A stretch of DNA of 64,000 nt, taken from NCBI RefSeq assembly GCF_900102615.1, contig NZ_FMYV01000003.1:186001-250000 (forward strand), given 5' to 3'. The DNA is from Geotoga petraea (lineage in GTDB: Bacteria; Thermotogota; Thermotogae; Petrotogales; Petrotogaceae). Made by a program: the position numbers and the translations under genes. A model generated the notes under the pieces. It saw only the letters and a program-made list of their open reading frames with translations. It ran no database searches and was not told the origin of the DNA. How positions within the stretch are numbered: position 1 is the first letter of the stretch; each line of letters starts with the position of its first letter. Below are positions 52,167 to 59,741 of this stretch, one piece after another.

Positions 52167-54452
52167 TTGAAAAAATTCGATAACATCAAAAACAGATTTC
52201 CAGTTAATCCTTGGGATATATCAGAAAAAAAGTACAACCCTTCCGATTATTTTACCAACGAAACCTTATTTGCTTGTGCAAACGGTTTTATTGGTGTGAG
52301 AGGAAGTTTTGAAGAGGGCAATTATTTGGGACATTCTGGTACATACATAAACGCTTTTTATGAATCCAATAAAATTGAATATGGCGAGAAATATGTAGGG
52401 TATCCTTCTGAAGGCCAATCTATGGTTAATGTTGCAAATTCAATAAAAATAGAGATTTCTATAGATGACGAAATTTTAGATATAAATAAAGGTGAATTAA
52501 TTGATTACAACAGAAAATTGGATTTTAGAAATGGGATTTTAAAAAGAAAGATTATATGGAAAACTCAGAGTGGAAAAAAGGCTGAAATTTCTTTTAATAG
52601 GTTAGTAAGTTTTGAAAACAAACATCTTATAGCTCAAAAAATTGAGATTACACCGCTAAATTTTGATGGTGAAATAACTTATAAATCTTTTTTAGATGGA
52701 ACTATAAAAAACTACATAGATGAAGATGACCCAAGAATAGATAATAAATTTAAAAAATCCGTTTTTAAAACAAGAGAACTTTACAATGATGAATTTATGT
52801 TTTTAAATCAAATAACTAAAAAAAGTGGGAAAGAATATTCTGTAGGGTTAAAAGAGAGTATTATTTCTAAAAGCAAATATAAGGTAAAAAAATATAAAGA
52901 TACAGATAAACTATACAATGAGTATAGAATAAAAGCAAAAAAAGAAAAAACAATTACGATAGAAAAATTCTCAGTCTATTATACAGAAATGAATTATTTG
53001 AAAAAACAAAAAATAGAAGTAGAGTTAGAAAAAGCTTTTGAAAAAGGCTGGGACTATTATGAAAAATTTCAAAAAGAATATTTGGAAAAATTTTGGAATG
53101 ACTCTTATATAAAAATAGACGGAGATGACGCCTTAACTCAAGGGATCAGATTCAACATGTTCCACCTTCTACAATCAACTGGTAAAGATGGTTATACAAA
53201 TATAGGCGCAAAAGGATTAACGGGCGAAGGATATGAAGGTCACTATTTTTGGGATACAGAGACATATGTTCTTTCTTTTTTCTTATACACACAACCTGAA
53301 ACGGCAAAAAAACTACTTGAGTTTAGATATAACACACTTGATGCAGCGAGGGATAGGGCAAAAGAGATGTCCCATACTAAAGGAGCTTTGTACCCTTGGA
53401 GAACGATTAACGGTTATGAATGTTCTTCTTACTACCCTGCTGGTACAGCTCAATACCATATAAACGCAGATATAGCTTTTGCTTTAAAACAGTATTACCA
53501 GGTGACAGATGATTTTGATTTTATAAAATCTATGGGAATCGAAATATTGGTTGAAACAGCAAGGCTATGGGAAGATGCCGGAAGTTATAATTCTGAAGGG
53601 CAATTTTGTATAAATTGTGTAACTGGTCCAGACGAATATACAGCGTTAATAAATAATAACTATTACACTAATTTGATGGCAGCAGAAAATTTGAGCTTTG
53701 CATCTGAAATGGTTGAAAAAATCAAAACAGAATCTCCAGAAATATATCAAGAACTAAAAAACAAATTAAAACTGTCAGAAGAAGAGCATTTTGGATGGGA
53801 AAAACACGCTGAAAAAATGTTTTACCCGTATGATGAAAAGTTAAAGATCAACGCACAAGATGATAGTTTTTTAAGCAAACCGATTTGGGAATTGGACAAA
53901 ACTCCAAAAGAGAAATTTCCTCTATTGCTGAATTATCATCCATTGGTATTGTACAGATACCAAGTTATAAAACAAGCAGATTTGATATTAGCAGAAGCTT
54001 TATTACCTCACAAATTTTCAGATGAGCAGGTAAAAAGAGATTATGATTATTATGAAAAATTAACAACGCATGATTCTTCTTTGTCTACTTGTATATACTC
54101 TATAGTTGCAAACAGAATAGGATATGAGAAAGAAGCATATGAATATTTCATAAATACTTCCAGAACTGATCTGGACAACTACCAGGGGAACACAAAAGAT
54201 GGGATACATTCTGCCAGTATGGCTGGAACATGGCTCGGAGTAGTTATGGGTTTTGGAGGAATGAAAATATATAATAATGAACTTCATTTTGACCCAAAAA
54301 TTCCAGAAAAATGGAATGAATACACTTTCAAAATAAAGTTCAAAAATAGAATAATAAAAGTAAAAGTGGATAAGACAAAAGCCGACTACAGCCTGGAAAA
54401 AGGTGAACCATTAACAATATACAATAAAGGCAATAAAATAGAGCTATCATAA
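52167..54452 (+). CDS. GH65 glycoside phosphorylase (second copy)
   Basis: Inverting disaccharide phosphorylase of 761 aa, clearly distinct in sequence from the enzyme at 26675. The N-terminal sandwich begins FTNETLFACANGFIGVRGSFEEG. Barrel motifs are GEGYEGHYFWDTETYVLSFFLY, GALYPWRTINGYECSSYYPAG, and the catalytic Glu in CVTGPDEYTALINNN, with THDSSLSTCIYSI for phosphate. The ECSSYYPAGTAQYHINADI stretch suggests maltose or kojibiose/nigerose specificity, but I cannot choose. The start is TTG after GGGAGGA. No transporter is adjacent. Confidence 0.9.
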   Translation: MKKFDNIKNRFPVNPWDISEKKYNPSDYFTNETLFACANGFIGVRGSFEEGNYLGHSGTYINAFYESNKIEYGEKYVGYPSEGQSMVNVANSIKIEISIDDEILDINKGELIDYNRKLDFRNGILKRKIIWKTQSGKKAEISFNRLVSFENKHLIAQKIEITPLNFDGEITYKSFLDGTIKNYIDEDDPRIDNKFKKSVFKTRELYNDEFMFLNQITKKSGKEYSVGLKESIISKSKYKVKKYKDTDKLYNEYRIKAKKEKTITIEKFSVYYTEMNYLKKQKIEVELEKAFEKGWDYYEKFQKEYLEKFWNDSYIKIDGDDALTQGIRFNMFHLLQSTGKDGYTNIGAKGLTGEGYEGHYFWDTETYVLSFFLYTQPETAKKLLEFRYNTLDAARDRAKEMSHTKGALYPWRTINGYECSSYYPAGTAQYHINADIAFALKQYYQVTDDFDFIKSMGIEILVETARLWEDAGSYNSEGQFCINCVTGPDEYTALINNNYYTNLMAAENLSFASEMVEKIKTESPEIYQELKNKLKLSEEEHFGWEKHAEKMFYPYDEKLKINAQDDSFLSKPIWELDKTPKEKFPLLLNYHPLVLYRYQVIKQADLILAEALLPHKFSDEQVKRDYDYYEKLTTHDSSLSTCIYSIVANRIGYEKEAYEYFINTSRTDLDNYQGNTKDGIHSASMAGTWLGVVMGFGGMKIYNNELHFDPKIPEKWNEYTFKIKFKNRIIKVKVDKTKADYSLEKGEPLTIYNKGNKIELS

Positions 54453-54477
54453 AAACTCCCTTCGGGGAGTTTTTTTG
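54451..54477 (+). terminator. Terminator of the second GH65 gene
   Basis: AAAACTCCC-TTC-GGGGAGTTTTTTT. Confidence 0.93.
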
Positions 54478-54529
54478 TAGTTCCCTCCATAATTAACATA
54501 AATTTAACTCAAATCGATAAATAATTTCT

Positions 54530-54561
54530 GTTGACAGGTAGTCAACTTGAGAATGTATTAT
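54530..54561 (+). promoter_or_regulatory. Promoter with dyad and long spacer, MFS gene
   Basis: TTGACA (54531-54536) and TATTAT (54556-54561) are separated by 19 bases, and the -35 box is part of a dyad GTTGAC-AGGTA-GTCAAC. Long 19-base spacers with a dyad are characteristic of MerR-family controlled promoters. Confidence 0.45.
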
Positions 54562-54597
54562 AAGGATGAAAAAGAAAAATGGGTGGAGGGATGATTT

Positions 54598-55902
54598 ATG
54601 AACAAATTTGAAAAGAAGAATTTCAATATTTATTTAATTGGCATGTTTGTATCTCTATTAGGAACACAGATACAGTTTATAGCGATGCCGCTTTTTATTT
54701 TAGACAGAACAGGATCAGGGTCATTAACAGGAATTTTCACCTTTTTACTATTATTTCCATTTATAGCTGTCACACCATTTGCAGGAGTAATTGGGGATAG
54801 AATGAATCGAAAAAATATTATGGTAAATATGGATTTAGCAAGAGGAGCTATGGTTTTATTTTTAGCAGTTTACGCATTTACGGTAGAGATCCCTTTAATG
54901 TTGGTTTTCGTTTTTCAAGGGATAATATCAGTAATGGATGGATTTTTTTCCTCATCAACATCAGCAATGAGAGCAGATTTAGTACAACCAAAAGATTATG
55001 CTCTTACTAACTCAAGAGTTACAGCCATGAGAAGTATAGCAGGTCTTATTGGTCCAGCTGTTGGGGGCATGATCTATGCATTTGGTGGAATAGAAGTAGT
55101 ATTTTTAATAAATGCTTTGACATTTATCATCTCCGGATTTGCTGAAATGTTTATAAAATACGACCCAGATCATATAAAAGACAAAGAAAAAATGACGGTA
55201 AAGAAATTTGCCTCAGATATTAAAGAAGGTTTTGTGTTTATAATGAAACAAAAAGGGCTTAAAAATCTTTTGTTTTTTGCATCGTTTTCTAACTTTGTTT
55301 TATCTCCAATAATGTTTGTACTTTTCCCATTTTTATTTAAAGAGATCATTGGGTTTTCTGGAGCAAAATTTGGATTTGTACAAGCAGGATTTACAGCTGG
55401 AGCATTAATTGGTAGTATAATATTTAGTAAATTTTTAATCAACAAATCGGGGAAAACTAACATGACTCTCGGATTAGGACTTCAAATGCTTGTTGGTTTT
55501 GCTATAGGGTATTTTGTTCTTCCTGCTACTGTTAACATGATTGGTGGAACTACTTGGTTGTACTTCGGATTAATTGTTGCGACTATGGTTTCTTGGGGAA
55601 TATTCAACATATGGCTAAACATTCCGCTACAAACTAATATACAAAAGATGGCTCCATCATATATAAGATCAAGAGTATTTTCGGTTTTAGAATTGATTTT
55701 CCAGGGGGCAGTTCCAATAGGTTCTGTTATATACGGGTTCATGTTGGATTCTATAGAACCACATAAAATCCTTTTAGGTGCAATGGGAATAGGGCTTGTC
55801 CTTGCTTTGATATTCTTGTTCACATCGCCAAAAGAAACATTCGACCCAGAACTACCAGAAGAAGTGAATACATCAAATATAAAAGAAAAAGAACTTGCTT
55901 AA
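54598..55902 (+). CDS. MFS transporter
   Basis: Twelve-helix major facilitator of 434 aa. The loop 2-3 signature is GVIGDRMNRKNIMV (about 61-74); the region around residues 95-160 (ALTNSRVTAMRSIAGLIGPAVGG) resembles enterobactin exporter/macrolide-efflux-like members. It may export a drug or metabolite. The ribosome site is GGAGGG. The upstream promoter has a long spacer and a dyad. Confidence 0.9.
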   Translation: MNKFEKKNFNIYLIGMFVSLLGTQIQFIAMPLFILDRTGSGSLTGIFTFLLLFPFIAVTPFAGVIGDRMNRKNIMVNMDLARGAMVLFLAVYAFTVEIPLMLVFVFQGIISVMDGFFSSSTSAMRADLVQPKDYALTNSRVTAMRSIAGLIGPAVGGMIYAFGGIEVVFLINALTFIISGFAEMFIKYDPDHIKDKEKMTVKKFASDIKEGFVFIMKQKGLKNLLFFASFSNFVLSPIMFVLFPFLFKEIIGFSGAKFGFVQAGFTAGALIGSIIFSKFLINKSGKTNMTLGLGLQMLVGFAIGYFVLPATVNMIGGTTWLYFGLIVATMVSWGIFNIWLNIPLQTNIQKMAPSYIRSRVFSVLELIFQGAVPIGSVIYGFMLDSIEPHKILLGAMGIGLVLALIFLFTSPKETFDPELPEEVNTSNIKEKELA

Positions 55903-55914
55903 AAATGATATGAT

Positions 55915-55966
55915 ACCTCCAAAGCAGTTTTGTAATTTTTATTAATTACGTGTCTACTTTGAAGGT
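55915..55966 (-). repeat. 52-nt palindromic dispersed element, copy 2
   Basis: Same length and core as the copy at 20341-20392. On the minus strand the arms ACCTTCAAAGTAG / CTGCTTTGGAGGT keep pairing through two G.U pairs, which would be mismatches on the plus strand. Inner stem GTAATT-AATAAA-AATTAC is identical. It follows the MFS gene. Confidence 0.75.
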
Positions 55967-56065
55967 ACTATATCAAAAGGCTGTTTTTTTATATATACAA
56001 ACTGGAGTATAATGTTAATGTACTTCGTTTAAATAGATTCAAAATTTTACAAAGGAGGTTTTTTC

Positions 56066-56896
56066 ATGCAATTAGATAGTATTAATGCTACTTTTAAGTT
56101 GAAAAATGGTATAGATATTCCAGTTTTAGGATTAGGAACTTATAAGGCTCATGGAGATGAACTTATATCTGCTATTTTAGATGCGCTTAAAATTGGGTAT
56201 AGAAGTATAGATACAGCATCCTTTTATGAAAATGAAGAAGAAGTTGGGGAAGCAATAAAAGCTTCAGATATTGAAAGAAAAGATATTTTTCTCACCACAA
56301 AAGTTTGGAATGATGAGCAAGGATATGACGAAACTTTAAAAGCTTTTGATAGAAGTATGGGAAGGTTAGAAGTGGATTACATAGATATGTACCTCATTCA
56401 TTGGCCAGTGGCAGGGAAATTCAAAGAAACTTGGAGAGCGCTTGAAAGCCTTTATGAACAAGGTGTTGTAAGGGCTATTGGCGTTTGTAACTTTTTAGAA
56501 CATCAGTTGAAAGATTTGATGAGCACTGCAAATGTTCCACCTATGGTTGATCAAATAGAGCATCATCCAGAATTGGTTCAGCCAGCTTTAAGAGAATTTT
56601 TAAAGGAAAATCATATTCAACAAGAAGCTTGGAGTCCAATTATGAGAGGTAGAGTAATGGAAATCCCTCAAATAGTAGAAATAGCAAAAAAATATCATAA
56701 AACTCCTGCTCAAGTAGTTTTGAGATGGGATATACAAAATGGTGTTGTAACTATTCCAAAATCTGTTCACAGGAATAGAATTAAAGAAAATTCTGAAATT
56801 TTTGATTTTGAATTAACTGAAGCTGAAATGAAAATGATAGATGATTTAGACAAAGGCAAAAGAACTGGTCCAGACCCTAAATCGTTTGATTTTTAA
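56066..56896 (+). CDS. Aldo/keto reductase
   Basis: NADPH-dependent carbonyl reductase of 276 aa. Catalytic tetrad: Asp in YRSIDTASFYENE (about 45-57), Tyr in the same segment, Lys in LTTKVWN and His in YLIHWPVAG. The cofactor motif IPKSVHRNRIKEN is near the end. It matches the 2,5-diketogluconate reductase-like group. AAAGGAGG lies before the ATG. Confidence 0.94.
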   Translation: MQLDSINATFKLKNGIDIPVLGLGTYKAHGDELISAILDALKIGYRSIDTASFYENEEEVGEAIKASDIERKDIFLTTKVWNDEQGYDETLKAFDRSMGRLEVDYIDMYLIHWPVAGKFKETWRALESLYEQGVVRAIGVCNFLEHQLKDLMSTANVPPMVDQIEHHPELVQPALREFLKENHIQQEAWSPIMRGRVMEIPQIVEIAKKYHKTPAQVVLRWDIQNGVVTIPKSVHRNRIKENSEIFDFELTEAEMKMIDDLDKGKRTGPDPKSFDF

Positions 56897-56954
56897 GAAT
56901 TTTTTAGTTATGTTAAATATGGTATATAATCGGTTAATAAAGTTTGGCTATAAT

Positions 56955-57044
56955 AGGGAAAATTAAAAATCTGACTATCCTCCAGATTGTCAGGAGAGAT
57001 TGTTTTCCCTTTGGCAACCCAATAATTGGGTTGTCCTTTTTTTT
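56955..57044 (+). ncRNA. Candidate small non-coding RNA with terminator
   Basis: A TATAAT box at 56949-56954 is followed by a structured segment. AGGGAAAA (56955-56962) pairs with TTTTCCCT (57003-57010). Inside, CTGAC (56971-56975) pairs with GTCAG (56989-56993), displaying a loop containing TCCTCC. A strong terminator GGCAACCCA..TTGGGTTGTCC plus eight T follows. No ORF fits. It does not match known riboswitches, 6S, SRP RNA or tmRNA as far as I can see. Confidence 0.55.
57013..57044 (+). terminator. Terminator of the candidate small RNA
   Basis: GGCAACCCA-ATAA-TTGGGTTGTCC followed by eight T. Confidence 0.9.
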
Positions 57045-57237
57045 ATTGTAATGTATAATATTCTTGAAATGGTAATTTAGGGTGAAGCATTTTATTAATT
57101 CAGACATAATAGAATTTTAGAACAAAAAATATACCAATACAGAAAAATTTTTAAATGGAATTATGTAAAATAAAATTGTGATTTTTTCATTGAAAATAAT
57201 GATTTTTACAATCCGAAGATTATGGAGTGATACTGAT

Positions 57238-57510
57238 ATGATGATTGGAATATTAATAGCCTTTTTAATAGGTTTGTTTATAGGGTTAAAAGGATGGTTG
57301 AAATGGTTAAAGAAGATAAAACCTGTTTTGTGGTCAACTGTATTATTACTATTTTTCATGGGATATGAGATAGGTAATAACGAGTCTTTGATTTCCCAAA
57401 TTGATGAAATAGGTTTAACAGCTTTGTATATAGCTGTTTTTTCTATTGTTGGTAGCATACTTTTTACCTCTATTTATGAAAAATTTTTTAAAAAGGGGAA
57501 ATCTGAATGA
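57238..57510 (+). CDS. LysO lysine exporter, N-terminal half
   Basis: Membrane protein of 90 aa with three helices, matching the N-terminal part of the LysO (YbjE) exporter family (GLFIGLKGWLKWLKKIKPVLW, FFMGYEIGNNESLISQI). The E. coli protein is one chain of about 300 aa; here it is split into two coupled genes. GGAGTGA before ATG 57238 fixes the start; upstream open sequence is not used. Its stop overlaps the next start (ATGA). Confidence 0.72.
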   Translation: MMIGILIAFLIGLFIGLKGWLKWLKKIKPVLWSTVLLLFFMGYEIGNNESLISQIDEIGLTALYIAVFSIVGSILFTSIYEKFFKKGKSE

Positions 57511-58079
57511 TATTACTCTTATCTGCAGTTATAGCTGGGATAATATCTGGTTTATATTTCGATATAAACATTCCAGAAAATTTAATTACAGTTTTATTGA
57601 TGTTTTTGGTTTTTAGCGTTGGGGTAGATATTGGAAGCGAAGAAAAAATATTATCCAAACTGAAAGTAAATATGAAGAATATCCTTTTTCAATCCATTTT
57701 AACTATGCTTGGTAGCCTTATTTTTGGTGCTATGGCAATATTTTTTACAAATCTAAATTTGCAAGAATCTATTGGAGCATCTGCGGGATTTGGGTGGTAT
57801 TCACTTTCTGGAGTAATGATAAGCAATCTATACTCACCAGTTTTAGGGGCAATATCTTTTACAGCAAATGTGATAAGAGAAGTTCTGGCCATTATTTTGA
57901 TTCCCTTAGTTGCTAAGTGGTCTCCATTAGGTGCAGTTTCTATCGGAGGAGCTACTTCTATGGATACTATGTTAGGGGTAATATCAAAAAATACAGATAA
58001 AGAGACAACTTTGATAGCTTTTGGCCAGGGGGTAATAGTTTCTTTATCTGTTCCATTGGTAATTACACTGATTTTTTAG
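57507..58079 (+). CDS. LysO lysine exporter, C-terminal half
   Basis: Membrane protein of 190 aa forming the rest of a LysO-type exporter. Family features are FSVGVDIGSE, ESIGASAGFGWYSLSGVMIS, ANVIREVLAIILIPL and GGATSMDTMLGVISK. It overlaps the first half by four bases, so the two are made together and probably assemble. Lysine export is known for E. coli LysO; the substrate here is inferred. A MerR-type regulator gene follows 15 bases later. Confidence 0.82.
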   Translation: MILLLSAVIAGIISGLYFDINIPENLITVLLMFLVFSVGVDIGSEEKILSKLKVNMKNILFQSILTMLGSLIFGAMAIFFTNLNLQESIGASAGFGWYSLSGVMISNLYSPVLGAISFTANVIREVLAIILIPLVAKWSPLGAVSIGGATSMDTMLGVISKNTDKETTLIAFGQGVIVSLSVPLVITLIF

Positions 58080-58094
58080 TTAGGGGGGTTTTTT

Positions 58095-58397
58095 ATGAAA
58101 ATGGGGGATTTTTGTAAAAATTTTGATATTAATTCAGACACAGTGAGGTATTATATTGATGAAGGACTTTTAGCTCCAAGAAAAAGAAACAATAGATATG
58201 AATTTACAGATAATGATTTGAGAGATATGGAGTCAATTAATAAATATAAAGATTTGAATTTTTCTATTAAACAAATTGCTCAAATTATGTCTTATAGTAG
58301 GATATCTATTGATGAAAAATCTATATATGCTTCATTTATTATGGGTTTTTATAAGAAAAAAGAAACAGAACTTTTAGAAGAGAAAAAACATATATAA
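58095..58397 (+). CDS. MerR-family regulator, N-terminal part of an interrupted fusion gene
   Basis: 100 codons: a MerR winged helix (KMGDFCKNFDINSDTVRYYIDEGLL, residues 2-26) and the start of a coiled coil. The frame ends at TAA (58395-58397), and the same frame continues immediately as NALELLQNDIKELNSI into a zinc ribbon and methyltransferase (58434-59345). The paralogue at 35407-36651 is continuous at this point. So this is either a nonsense mutant, a recoded stop or two separately useful halves. A G-run precedes the ATG. Alone it could still act as a DNA-binding regulator. Confidence 0.72.
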   Translation: MKMGDFCKNFDINSDTVRYYIDEGLLAPRKRNNRYEFTDNDLRDMESINKYKDLNFSIKQIAQIMSYSRISIDEKSIYASFIMGFYKKKETELLEEKKHI

Positions 58398-58433
58398 AAT
58401 GCTCTTGAACTTCTACAAAATGATATTAAAGAG

Positions 58434-59345
58434 TTGAATAGCATTTCAAAGATGAAGAAAGAAAAAGTTGGAATTCCATTCGATTTTTTTCAATATTTAG
58501 AATGTCCAAAATGTGGAAAGAATTTGTTGTTAAATGATGCTGAAGTTAAAAATAGCTGTATTTTTGAGGGAAAACTTAATTGTGAATGTGGTTATGAAGC
58601 AAATATTATCGATGGTATTATATATACCTCATCATCTGTAAAAAGATTTGAAGAAGATTTTGATTATGTGAATTTTAAAAAGAACTATGTTGGAAAAATA
58701 GAATCAAAATTCACGAGCAAAATATATACAATAGGAAGACAATTATTTGATGAAATAAAAAAAGAAGATAGAAATGACAAAGTAATTCTGGAATTTGGAG
58801 TTGGTTTTGGAACTTTTTTTAGCCATGCCAAAAATGAATTCTTAGAATCTAAATTTTATATTTTAAATGATATTGATTCTGATATAATAAAAGCTACCAA
58901 ATCATATTTTGAAAATACTGAGGAAAACCCAAGAATAATATATATCTGTTCTGATATAAGGAATATCCCAATAAAAAAACACTCTGTGGATTATTTTATT
59001 AACTTTTTTTCGATGATGGAATATTTTCTGTATTTAAATAGTACTAATGATTATTTAGAGTATTATTATAAAGATATAGTAGATTTACTCGCAGAAGATA
59101 ATATGCTTTTTGAACTACATATGTTTATTGAAAAATACAAAGGGAAGCTAGAAAAAGATTTTTTAACAATAGAAAAATTCTTTTTTGAAGATAATTTGCT
59201 TGATGAGTTAGAAAAAAATGATATAGAAGTTTTAAGAAAACCTTTAAGAACTGTCACAGATGTTATCGGGGATGTCAAAGGAATTGTCAAAGAAGGATCA
59301 AATATTATCATGGAAAGTTTTATTTCCAAACATATAAAAAAGTGA
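58434..59345 (+). CDS. Zinc ribbon and SAM methyltransferase part of the interrupted MerR fusion
   Basis: 303 codons from the TTG at 58434, in the same frame as the MerR part. Zinc ribbon CPKC (about residue 24) and CECG (about 50), then a Rossmann methyltransferase with SAM motif LEFGVGFGTFF (about 118-128), acidic LNDIDSD and VDYFINFFSMMEYF. The zinc ribbon plus methyltransferase order recalls RlmA rRNA methyltransferases. There is no ribosome site before the TTG, so independent translation is unsure. Followed eight bases later by the YdbC gene. Confidence 0.68.
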   Translation: MNSISKMKKEKVGIPFDFFQYLECPKCGKNLLLNDAEVKNSCIFEGKLNCECGYEANIIDGIIYTSSSVKRFEEDFDYVNFKKNYVGKIESKFTSKIYTIGRQLFDEIKKEDRNDKVILEFGVGFGTFFSHAKNEFLESKFYILNDIDSDIIKATKSYFENTEENPRIIYICSDIRNIPIKKHSVDYFINFFSMMEYFLYLNSTNDYLEYYYKDIVDLLAEDNMLFELHMFIEKYKGKLEKDFLTIEKFFFEDNLLDELEKNDIEVLRKPLRTVTDVIGDVKGIVKEGSNIIMESFISKHIKK

Positions 59346-59354
59346 GGGATTTTT

Positions 59355-59576
59355 ATGGGAGATTTTAAATTTGAAATTGAAAAGAATTTTGGCGAATTAT
59401 CAGAAAGTCCAAAAGGATGGAAAAAAGAGTTTAATTTAGTGAGTTTTAACGGAAGAGAGGCAAAGTACGACATAAGGGAGTGGGACCCAGACCATGAAAA
59501 AATGAGTAAGGGATTAACTTTCACAAAAGAAGAAATAGTCAAATTGAGAGATTTATTGAATAAACTGGATATATAA
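59355..59576 (+). CDS. PC4/YdbC family ssDNA-binding protein
   Basis: 73 aa, typical of bacterial YdbC proteins, which form PC4-like dimers binding single-stranded DNA. The pattern is a short N-terminal extension, then GWKKEFNLVSFNGREAKYDIREWDPDHEKMSKG and a final helix FTKEEIVKLRDLLNKL. The role may be in repair or transcription. It closes the lysO-merR group and is followed by a strong terminator. Confidence 0.88.
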   Translation: MGDFKFEIEKNFGELSESPKGWKKEFNLVSFNGREAKYDIREWDPDHEKMSKGLTFTKEEIVKLRDLLNKLDI

Positions 59577-59580
59577 ACAC

Positions 59581-59618
59581 AAAATCGGCGAAAGTTAAGG
59601 GATGCTTTCGCCGATTTT
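59581..59618 (+). terminator. Terminator after the YdbC gene
   Basis: AAAATCGGCGAAAG / CTTTCGCCGATTTT with a 10-base loop and a T-containing tail. Confidence 0.92.
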
Positions 59619-59643
59619 ATAAATCACTCAGGGGGAACTTATG

Positions 59644-59691
59644 AAAAATTCTGCTTGTTTGTTATATGTTACAACCACAAGCAGAATTTTT
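59644..59691. terminator. Second hairpin between convergent genes
   Basis: Perfect 14-bp arms AAAAATTCTGCTTG / CAAGCAGAATTTTT with a 20-base loop; T run in both directions. Likely the terminator of the diguanylate cyclase gene on the minus strand. It spans a chance 27-codon frame starting at 59641. Confidence 0.75.
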
Positions 59692-59741
59692 ATAGTTATT
59701 TTAGTCATGATTAAAAATTTATAATAGTGATATACGTCACG

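Noticed and set aside
58095-59345. Calling the interrupted MerR-methyltransferase one intact CDS
   Set aside because: The TAA at 58395-58397 is plain in the sequence; without reads or protein data I keep two parts and flag the stop.
59641-59724. 27-codon frame MKNSACLLYV... with a G-run before the ATG
   Set aside because: It coincides with a perfect 14-bp bidirectional terminator hairpin, which explains the sequence better; no family resemblance and low coding quality.
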